This document shows, piece after piece, positions 1-5,280 of a stretch of DNA of 17,019 bases (the stretch's first letter is position 1; each line of letters begins with the position of its first letter). The notes below the pieces were generated by a model. It was not told where the DNA came from, searched no databases, and worked only from the letters and a program-made list of their open reading frames with translations. Source of the stretch: Bacteroides sp. UBA939 (GTDB lineage: Bacteria > Bacteroidota > Bacteroidia > Bacteroidales > Bacteroidaceae); NCBI RefSeq assembly GCF_002293435.1, contig NZ_DBDF01000230.1, forward strand, positions 1 to 17,019. Direction: 5' to 3'. The position numbers and the translations under genes were made by a program.

Positions 1-52
1 AAATATCGCATTCTCAGCCAACTTAAAATACAAAGTGACAAAGTGACAATTC

Positions 53-88
53 CCTTAACTCCTGTAATATGAATAATACAGGTTAAGG
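53..88. repeat. Bulged inverted repeat downstream of the response regulator
   Basis: CCTTAAC (53-59) pairs with GTTAAGG (82-88) and CTGTA (62-66) pairs with TACAG (77-81). This gives a 12-bp stem with a two-base bulge (60-61) and a ten-base loop. Neither strand has a clear T-run after it, so it is not a textbook terminator. The left arm CCTTAACTCCTG and the loop element ATGAATAATA recur in the same order at 2808-2835, upstream of the beta-barrel gene. It could be a weak 3' end for the regulator transcript, an operator, or a remnant of duplication. Confidence 0.5.
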
Positions 89-147
89 TAACGTTTCTAT
101 AGCTCTCCATATACAGCATTACTTTCTGAATAAGCGGGTGGAACGCA

Positions 148-918
148 TCAAGGAATTAGGATGAGTTTGTATCCGATTCCCCGCACGTTGACAATGCGGA
201 TGCGTTTGTCCTTGGAGAGCTTGTGGCGCAGTTTGGTGATGAAGACGTGCAGGCTGCGGGAGTTGAAGAAGGTGTCGTCTCCCCAGAGGTCGAGCAGGAT
301 GTTGCGGGTGTTGACTACCTGGTTGCGGTTTTCGCACAGGCGTTTCAGTATTTGGGCTTCGCGGTGGGAGAGTTCTACTTCTGTTGCGGTATGGGAAGCT
401 TCTTCTGTTGCGGCATGAGAGGAAGCTATTCCGGCATGGGAGGGAGTTTCTGCCGCTGCGGTATGTGAGAGTATTTGTGTGGCGGAGTTGAAGTGGTATT
501 CGCCTATCCCGAAGCAGGTTTCTTCCTGTTTGGGGGCTTCTTTGAAAGTGAATGCTTTGCCTGCTAATGCCTTGATGCGTACGATGAGTTCCTGCATACC
601 GAAGGGCTTTTTCAGGTAATCGTTTGCGCCGAGTTCGAAGCCTTCTACTACGTCGTTGATGGCGGAACGGGCGGTGAGGAAGAGTACGGGGGTTTGTTTG
701 TCCGTTTGGCGGATGTGGCGCACCATGGTGAAACCGTCCATGCGGGGCATCATGACGTCGGCTACGAGCACGTCGGGGCGGAGGTCGAAGAAGAGACGCA
801 GGCCTTCTTCGCCGTTGTGGGCGGTGTGGATGATGAAGTTCTGGCTTTCGAGTGTGTCTTTTATAATCATGGCGAGGGTTTGTTCGTCCTCTACCAGTAG
901 TACTTTGATTTTGTTCAT
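148..918 (-). CDS. OmpR/RprY-type response regulator with a repeat insertion
   Basis: This 256-residue DNA-binding response regulator should receive phosphate from the kinase encoded just upstream. The receiver domain spans about residues 4-118, with acidic pair E10/D11, phosphoacceptor D54 (in VADVMMPRMDG), T82 and K104 (KKPF). The winged-helix output domain spans about 138-254, with LCENRNQVV, LWGDDTFFNSRSL, FITKLRHKL and VRGIGYKL, the RprY-like form of OmpR/PhoB domains. Between FNSATQIL and LSHREAQIL, where relatives as I recall them have only a few residues, about 32 residues (151-182) form SHT/SHA-led repeats. They sit in the N-terminal beta platform of the output domain, so the DNA-binding helices look intact. 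The gene lies 129 bases after the kinase on the same strand and is probably cotranscribed. RprY-type is a family judgement; I do not claim the rprY orthologue. Confidence 0.93.
   Translation of the reverse strand: MNKIKVLLVEDEQTLAMIIKDTLESQNFIIHTAHNGEEGLRLFFDLRPDVLVADVMMPRMDGFTMVRHIRQTDKQTPVLFLTARSAINDVVEGFELGANDYLKKPFGMQELIVRIKALAGKAFTFKEAPKQEETCFGIGEYHFNSATQILSHTAAAETPSHAGIASSHAATEEASHTATEVELSHREAQILKRLCENRNQVVNTRNILLDLWGDDTFFNSRSLHVFITKLRHKLSKDKRIRIVNVRGIGYKLILIP
373..468 (-). repeat. In-frame SHA/SHT repeat array in the response regulator
   Basis: Codons 151-182 of the regulator encode four Ser-His-led units of about 7-9 residues: SHTAAAETP, SHAGIAS, SHAATEEA and SHTATEVEL. The next residues, SHREAQ, may be a fifth unit merging into the normal domain. 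Unit lengths of 27, 21, 24 and 27 bases are all multiples of three, so the frame is kept. The core TCTCATGCC is shared with the arrays in the beta-barrel gene. Confidence 0.8.
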
Positions 919-962
919 ATTGTTAATTGGGTTTTAAAACAAATCATATTGTGTATTTAATG

Positions 963-1043
963 TAAGCCACGATGTGCATTCGGAATGAGCCGCGATGTGT
1001 ATTCAGAATAAGCTACGATGTATTCGGAACAAGCCGCGATGTT
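963..1043. repeat. 21-23-base tandem repeats between kinase and regulator
   Basis: Three and a half degenerate copies lie head to tail: 963-985 (23 bases), 986-1008 (23 bases), 1009-1029 (21 bases) and a partial copy from 1030. The shared pattern on the plus strand is (T/C)RAGCYRCGATGT followed by ATTCRGAA. The array fills most of the gap between the kinase stop codon (1048-1050) and the regulator start (918), so it would lie in the mRNA between the two cistrons. Confidence 0.85.
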
Positions 1044-1047
1044 ATCC

Positions 1048-2595
1048 TCAGATGCGGATTGTAAATGTACTTCCTTTCCCCGGTACGCTGTTCACGGTTA
1101 CGGTGCCGTTGTGCCGGTCTATCATGGTTTTCACGTAGAAGAGTCCCAGACCGTAGCCTTTCGTATCGTGCAGGTTTCCTGTCGGTATCCGGTAGAATTT
1201 GTCGAAGATGAGTGACTGCTTGTCGGCGGGAATGCCTGTGCCGTGGTCGGTGACGGAGATTTCTACTTGACTTGCTTCTGCCTTCGGGTAACTTGCTTCC
1301 GCCTTCAAACAATTTGCTTCTGTCTTTAAGCAACCCGCTTCTGTCTTCAAACAACTTGCTTCCGTCCTGCAGCAGCGGATTTCGATGTCGGCTGCTACGG
1401 GAGAGTACTTGATGGCGTTGTCTATCAGGTTGCTGAGGATGTTGCTGAAGTGGGTGCGGTCGGCGGTTACGGTCAGGTCTTGGGGCCGGATGTGGAGGCG
1501 GACTTCTACGGGTTTGCCTGCTTTGAGCTTGTGCTGCTCGATGAGGGGTGGGAAGAGGTCGCACAGCGGGAGCGCTTCGGGATGCAGGCGGAATGTTTCG
1601 CGACGTTCCATGCTCATGGAGAGTATCTGTTCTACGAGCCGGCTGAGGCGTTGCAGTTGCTGCTGGCAGATGGTGAGGTATTTGTTGCGTTGTTGCGGGT
1701 CGGCGGCGAGGTTGAAGTTGAGCAGTGCATCGTTGGCGGCGTAGGCTACGGCGATGGGGGTTTTGAGTTCGTGGGTGATGTTGTTGGTGAAGTCGCTTTT
1801 CATTTCTTCGAGTGTCTTCTGGCGCAGGATGGTGTGGATGAGGAACCAGAAGGAGAGGCTGAGTATGAGGAGGATGATGAGGGATGTGGCGAGGATGCCG
1901 CTCATCTGCCGTAGTATGATGTGGTCGATGGGTTCCATCGTAAGGCGGTAGGACTGGTGGGAGTGGATGTCGAATGTGTAGTTGTATTGCTTAGCCTGCT
2001 TGCCGGGCAGGTAGGTGGAGTCGCCGGCAAGGGCTATGGTGTCGGTGAATACGAGTGTGGAGTCGAGGTTGGCACCGGTGTGAAGGCGCTCCAGGCGGTG
2101 GGGGATGAGGATGCCTTTCTCGCGCAGGAGGTGGGTGAGGATGCTGTCGTAGGCGGCGATGTCCGGGTCGGAGAGATGGTCTATGCCCGAGTGTATGCCG
2201 CGCTGGAGGAAGGCGGCGAGTTCAGCCATCGTGTCCCGGTTGCGCAGCATGAGGTTCAGTCCGTTGTCGGTTCTGAGGGAGGCGTAGGGTTCGGCTGCGT
2301 CGGCGGCGGTGTCCTGGTGTACGGTGGTGCTGCTGCGGACGAAGGTCTTCCCCGTGTCCGACTCGTATCCGGCGGAAACGTTCACTTCGCCGTGTTGCTC
2401 ATTGGCCTCGCGCATGCGTTCTATGCGGAGCATCATTTCCTTGTAATCGCTCATGCGCATGGCTTCCACGATGCTTTGTTCGAGGTCGCGTTTCATGGTG
2501 CGGTATAATCCCGTGAGCCAGTATGCCTGGTAGGCGAAGATGCCGAGCAGGGAAGTGATGACGAGTGTGGCGATGAGTCTGAAAGGTAGTTTCAT
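1048..2595 (-). CDS. RprX-type sensor histidine kinase with a repeat insertion
   Basis: This 515-residue inner-membrane histidine kinase is the likely partner of the downstream regulator. Transmembrane segments lie at about residues 6-28 and 233-257, flanking a periplasmic sensor region of about 200 residues with no domain I recognise. The HisKA segment contains NNITHELKTP with phosphoacceptor H275. The ATPase domain has N-box NLIDNAIKYSP (N393), G1 box DHGTGIP (450-456), F-box FDKFYR and G2 box GYGLGL (480-485). Residues 410-444 are five seven-residue units between the N and G1 boxes, inside the catalytic domain. I chose the start at 2593-2595 because AGGAGG (2601-2606) precedes it and the membrane signal follows at once. 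An in-frame ATG at 2766 would run through the promoter and lacks such support. All catalytic motifs are present, so it is probably active. Confidence 0.92.
   Translation of the reverse strand: MKLPFRLIATLVITSLLGIFAYQAYWLTGLYRTMKRDLEQSIVEAMRMSDYKEMMLRIERMREANEQHGEVNVSAGYESDTGKTFVRSSTTVHQDTAADAAEPYASLRTDNGLNLMLRNRDTMAELAAFLQRGIHSGIDHLSDPDIAAYDSILTHLLREKGILIPHRLERLHTGANLDSTLVFTDTIALAGDSTYLPGKQAKQYNYTFDIHSHQSYRLTMEPIDHIILRQMSGILATSLIILLILSLSFWFLIHTILRQKTLEEMKSDFTNNITHELKTPIAVAYAANDALLNFNLAADPQQRNKYLTICQQQLQRLSRLVEQILSMSMERRETFRLHPEALPLCDLFPPLIEQHKLKAGKPVEVRLHIRPQDLTVTADRTHFSNILSNLIDNAIKYSPVAADIEIRCCRTEASCLKTEAGCLKTEANCLKAEASYPKAEASQVEISVTDHGTGIPADKQSLIFDKFYRIPTGNLHDTKGYGLGLFYVKTMIDRHNGTVTVNSVPGKGSTFTIRI
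1264..1368 (-). repeat. Five in-frame 21-base repeats in the kinase ATPase domain
   Basis: Codons 410-444 encode RTEASCL, KTEAGCL, KTEANCL, KAEASYP and KAEASQV. These are five consecutive units of exactly seven residues (21 bases), diverged from each other at a few positions. The array lies between the N-box helix and the strand before the G1 box, probably as a loop. It adds two to three cysteines (positions 415, 422 and 429) on the cytoplasmic side. Confidence 0.9.
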
Positions 2596-2626
2596 GCAAT
2601 CCTCCTGTGCGTTAATTATGAGGAAA

Positions 2627-2634
2627 CAAAGATA
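2627..2634 (-). promoter_or_regulatory. Bacteroides -7 box for the kinase-regulator operon
   Basis: On the minus strand TATCTTTG matches the Bacteroides -7 consensus TAnnTTTG exactly, 31 bases ahead of the kinase start codon. No convincing TTTG lies at the -33 position. Three CTTATC motifs sit just upstream instead, as expected if an activator helps. Only the -7 match is strong. Confidence 0.5.
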
Positions 2635-2654
2635 GGAAAGATTACCGATGGGCG

Positions 2655-2720
2655 GATAAGTGATAAGACTAAATAACAGTTCTGGTAACAGTAGATAAGA
2701 CTTCGTAAGTGGGGGATAAC
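2655..2720. promoter_or_regulatory. Cluster of short direct repeats, candidate operator
   Basis: GATAAGACT occurs twice (2662-2670 and 2694-2702, 32 bases apart), with further GATAAG at 2655 and GATAAC at 2715. TAACAGT occurs twice (2674-2680 and 2686-2692, 12 bases apart). The cluster lies upstream of the kinase -7 box and between two divergent genes, where an OmpR-family regulator that binds direct repeats would be expected. Binding by the neighbouring regulator is an inference. Confidence 0.4.
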
Positions 2721-2774
2721 ATAAAGTCCGGCAGATTTCCACGTTCTTTGCCGTGCAGAAGCGCAAGAGGGGGC

Positions 2775-2803
2775 GTACTGTACAGGCATCTTGTACTGTT
2801 CAG
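2775..2803. promoter_or_regulatory. Pair of 11-base direct repeats ahead of the beta-barrel gene
   Basis: GTACTGTACAG (2775-2785) and GTACTGTTCAG (2793-2803) differ at one base and are 18 bases apart, starting 86 bases upstream of the beta-barrel start codon. They share ACTGT with the TAACAGT pair (reverse complement ACTGTTA) further left. They are candidate operator half-sites for the beta-barrel gene. I found no clear TAnnTTTG box for this gene. Confidence 0.4.
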
Positions 2804-2860
2804 ACCTCCTTAACTCCTGATTCGCATGAATAATAACGAACTATTTAAAACCAAACGAAC

Positions 2861-5170
2861 ATGAAACGTAATCCCTTTCTCCCCCTGATGATGCTTTGCA
2901 TCCTGAACACCTCCCTCTCCGCACAGGAGCGGCCTGCAAACCCCGACCCGGCACGCGACGAACGAGTTCTCAGCGCCGACAGCCTTATCACCACCGACGC
3001 CCCTCTGGACAGTCTTTACCAATCCCTCCCCGAAGTCATGATTACCGGACAGCGCCCCATCGTGAAAGCCGAGCCGGGCAAGCTGGTATACGACCTCCCT
3101 CGGCTCATCCTTAACCTCCCCGTCGACAACGCCTACGATGCCCTGAAGCACCTTCCCGGCGTAACCGAAATGAACGGCGCACTAACCCTGGCAGGGCGAA
3201 GCGTGACCATAGTGCTGGACGGTAAAGTAACTACCATGTCCCCCGAACAGCTCTACACTCTGTTGCAAACCATCCCCGCCGGCCGCATCCAGACAGCCGA
3301 AGTGATGTACAACGCCCCCGCACACTATCAGGTGCGCGGCGCACTCATCAACATTACACTGCTGCAATCCACCTCCTCCTCTCCATCCTGGCAAGGTGAA
3401 GCCTACGCACACTACCGGCAGAAGTACTACGAAAACTTCAACCAACGTGCCAGCCTGATATACAACCGCCGCCGCTTCTCCGCCGATTTCCTCTACTCGC
3501 ACACCCACGGACGCGGTTATGTCCTCACCAACAAAGAAGCCCTGCACTCACAGGCCGATGGCTCCGTGCACCACATCACCACCCACGAAGCAGGCCGCAG
3601 CCGCTCGCACACCCACAGCTTCCGCCTCGGCGCCGATTATAACATCGCCGACGCCCACCGGTTGAGTCTCGTCTACAACGGAAGCTACACCACCTACCAC
3701 AGCCTGATGGACATCTCCGGCACACAGCAATCCCACACCCTCAGCAATAGCCGCAACTATCTGCACAACGCCCGCTTCGACTACCTCACCCCCTTCGGAC
3801 TGAAAGCCGGAGCCGAACTGACGTATTACCATTCGCCCACCAACCAACTGCTGCACAGCGTCATGCACACCGACGAGCGGGCTGCGCATGGCGATGCACT
3901 TGCCTCTCATACTGATGCCCTCGCTTCTCATGCTGATGCACCTGCCTCTCATGCTGATACACCTGCCTCTCATGCCAATACACTCTCCTTTTATACCAAA
4001 AACAGCCAGCGCATCAACCGCTGGAAGTTCTTTCTTGCCCAGGAGCATACTCTGAAACATGGCTGGGGACTGAACTACGGCGCCATCTACACCACCAGCA
4101 TCGACCACAGCTACCAGTATTACTATGACACGGCGGACGGATATTCCCATGCCCCGGCAGATGACTCCCATGCCCCGGCAGACGAAGGTGCTACTCCGGG
4201 TAACTCTCCCGCCATTCCCGGCGACATGGCATCCCGCCATCGCGAGCAAACTCTCAACCTCTATGCCGGCTTCAGCAAAACCCTCGGCAGCAACCTCTCC
4301 CTCGACGTTTCCCTTGCCGTGGAACATTACCGGACGCCCGTCTGGAATCAGTGGGACTGGTATCCCACCATCAACCTCAGCTACGTACCCTCACCCGCAC
4401 AAGTCTGGCAGCTTGCCCTGAGCAGTGATAAACGCTATCCCGATTATTGGGTTGTGCAAGATGCCGTCTCCTACCTGGGCGGCGGGTATTCAGAGATACA
4501 CGGCAATCCTTTCCTGAAACCTGCGCAGCAATATCAACTCCAACTGACGCATGTCCTGAAGAGCAAATACATCTTCAGCGCCTGGTTCACCCATACGAAG
4601 GATTACGCTATCCAAACCCTTTATCAATCGCCCGACCGTCTGGTAGAAATCTACAAATACCTCAACTTCAACTACCAGCAACAGGCAGGTTTGCAGGCAT
4701 CCATACCGTTCAACGTTAAGCAGTGGCTCAACTCCCGTCTCACCCTGATGGGTATATGGCACCAAGAGCGCGATGACGACTTCTGGGACATCCCCTTCAA
4801 CCGTCGCATCTGCTACGGCATAGTCTCTCTTACCAATACCTTCACCCTTTCCTCAAAGCCCGACTTAAGGCTCACCCTCACCGGCCAGGCTATAAGCAAA
4901 GCCACACAGGGCATTTACGATTTGCCCCCGTCTGGCCATGTGAATGCAGCGTTGCGTTATGGGTTTGCCGGCGGAAAGTCCATTCTCAACCTCTACTGTA
5001 ACGACATCTTCGAGACGGGACAGATAAAACCACGCATCCGCTTCGGCACGCAGCATGTGACGAATAATTATAGCTGCTTCCGCGAGTTCGGCATATCGTT
5101 TACGTATAAGTTCGGTGGATATAAGGAAAAGGAGAGGGAGGAGGTGGATACGTCGCGGTTTAAAAATTAG
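2861..5170 (+). CDS. TonB-dependent-receptor-like outer-membrane beta-barrel protein
   Basis: This 769-residue protein has a signal peptide (about 1-21, cleavage after SLSA) and a plug-like domain (about 57-170: LPEVMITGQ, LKHLPGVTEMNGALTLAG, VTIVLDGK). A long barrel rich in alternating aromatic and polar strands follows, ending in GISFTYKFGGY. It resembles the Bacteroidetes outer-membrane beta-barrel family (OMP_b-brl_3 type) rather than SusC, because the N-terminal carboxypeptidase-like domain is missing. The substrate is unknown. Residues 343-377 carry five seven-residue SHADAPA-like units and 429-442 carry two SHAPADD/E units. Both sit between barrel strands, probably in surface loops. 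The gene is divergent from the kinase-regulator pair and is an obvious candidate target of it. The N-terminal region and barrel look complete. Confidence 0.9.
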   Translation: MKRNPFLPLMMLCILNTSLSAQERPANPDPARDERVLSADSLITTDAPLDSLYQSLPEVMITGQRPIVKAEPGKLVYDLPRLILNLPVDNAYDALKHLPGVTEMNGALTLAGRSVTIVLDGKVTTMSPEQLYTLLQTIPAGRIQTAEVMYNAPAHYQVRGALINITLLQSTSSSPSWQGEAYAHYRQKYYENFNQRASLIYNRRRFSADFLYSHTHGRGYVLTNKEALHSQADGSVHHITTHEAGRSRSHTHSFRLGADYNIADAHRLSLVYNGSYTTYHSLMDISGTQQSHTLSNSRNYLHNARFDYLTPFGLKAGAELTYYHSPTNQLLHSVMHTDERAAHGDALASHTDALASHADAPASHADTPASHANTLSFYTKNSQRINRWKFFLAQEHTLKHGWGLNYGAIYTTSIDHSYQYYYDTADGYSHAPADDSHAPADEGATPGNSPAIPGDMASRHREQTLNLYAGFSKTLGSNLSLDVSLAVEHYRTPVWNQWDWYPTINLSYVPSPAQVWQLALSSDKRYPDYWVVQDAVSYLGGGYSEIHGNPFLKPAQQYQLQLTHVLKSKYIFSAWFTHTKDYAIQTLYQSPDRLVEIYKYLNFNYQQQAGLQASIPFNVKQWLNSRLTLMGIWHQERDDDFWDIPFNRRICYGIVSLTNTFTLSSKPDLRLTLTGQAISKATQGIYDLPPSGHVNAALRYGFAGGKSILNLYCNDIFETGQIKPRIRFGTQHVTNNYSCFREFGISFTYKFGGYKEKEREEVDTSRFKN
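3887..3991 (+). repeat. Five in-frame 21-base repeats in a barrel loop
   Basis: Codons 343-377 encode HGDALAS, HTDALAS, HADAPAS, HADTPAS and HANTLSF. These are five units of exactly seven residues, with DNA unit TCTCATGCTGATGCACCTGCC or close to it. The array falls between two predicted barrel strands, so it is probably surface exposed. The units are more alike than those in the regulator, which suggests more recent expansion. Confidence 0.9.
4145..4186 (+). repeat. Second, two-unit 21-base repeat in the beta-barrel gene
   Basis: Codons 429-442 encode SHAPADD and SHAPADE. These are two near-identical 21-base units starting TCCCATGCCCCGGCAGA. They lie about 50 residues after the first array and share its Ser-His-Ala opening, again between barrel strands. 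Confidence 0.85.
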
Positions 5171-5186
5171 CGAAGCGGAGCTTCGC
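5170..5186 (+). terminator. Short hairpin at the stop codon of the beta-barrel gene
   Basis: GCGAAGC (5170-5176) and GCTTCGC (5180-5186) form a perfect 7-bp stem with a three-base loop GGA. The stem starts on the last base of the TAG stop codon. There is no T-run after it, so termination is uncertain. It may instead protect the 3' end. Confidence 0.4.
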
Positions 5187-5190
5187 AAGT

Positions 5191-5280
5191 TGAATTATGA
5201 ATTATGAATTTTGAATTATGAATGGTTACGCAATCGTGCTGCATAGCCATTCATAATTCATAATTCAAAATTCATAATTA
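5191..5280. repeat. Imperfect palindromic intergenic repeat (AATTATGAATT units)
   Basis: The left arm (5191-5225) is built of GAATTATGAATT/GAATTTTGAATT units. The right arm (5247-5280) is built of the same units in reverse complement. AATTATGAATGG and CCATTCATAATT form a perfect inner stem around a 21-base spacer (5226-5246). The outer parts pair less well because the units are in a different order. It sits between converging genes. The right arm encodes the end of the 494-residue membrane protein. It resembles a dispersed intergenic repeat, but copies elsewhere cannot be seen from this window. Confidence 0.75.

Noticed and set aside
31..49. CAAAGTGA tandem repeat at the window start
   Set aside because: Only 2.4 copies of an 8-base unit; too short to interpret.
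53..88. Intrinsic terminator of the regulator gene
   Set aside because: The stem is bulged and AT-rich, and no T-run follows on the minus strand, so I list it only as an inverted repeat.
963..1043. Small CRISPR array
   Set aside because: The 21-23-base units are directly adjacent with no spacers, and there are no cas genes.
1385..2508. Long plus-strand ORFs opposite the kinase
   Set aside because: They are antisense shadows in GC-rich DNA, with low-complexity Val/Gly/Glu-rich products and no recognisable domain, opposite a clear histidine kinase.
2596..2766. N-terminal extension of the kinase to an ATG at 2766
   Set aside because: It would place a non-hydrophobic leader before the membrane signal and run through the -7 box. 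The internal ATG at 2593-2595 has AGGAGG at good spacing.
3548..4327. 259-residue minus-strand ORF opposite the beta-barrel gene
   Set aside because: Its repeats (MRGRCIS-like) are just the reverse reading of the barrel's 21-base array, and no motif or start signal supports it.
5191..5280. Insertion-sequence remnant or invertible promoter
   Set aside because: The spacer is only 21 bases, there is no transposase or recombinase, no clear target duplication and no promoter inside.
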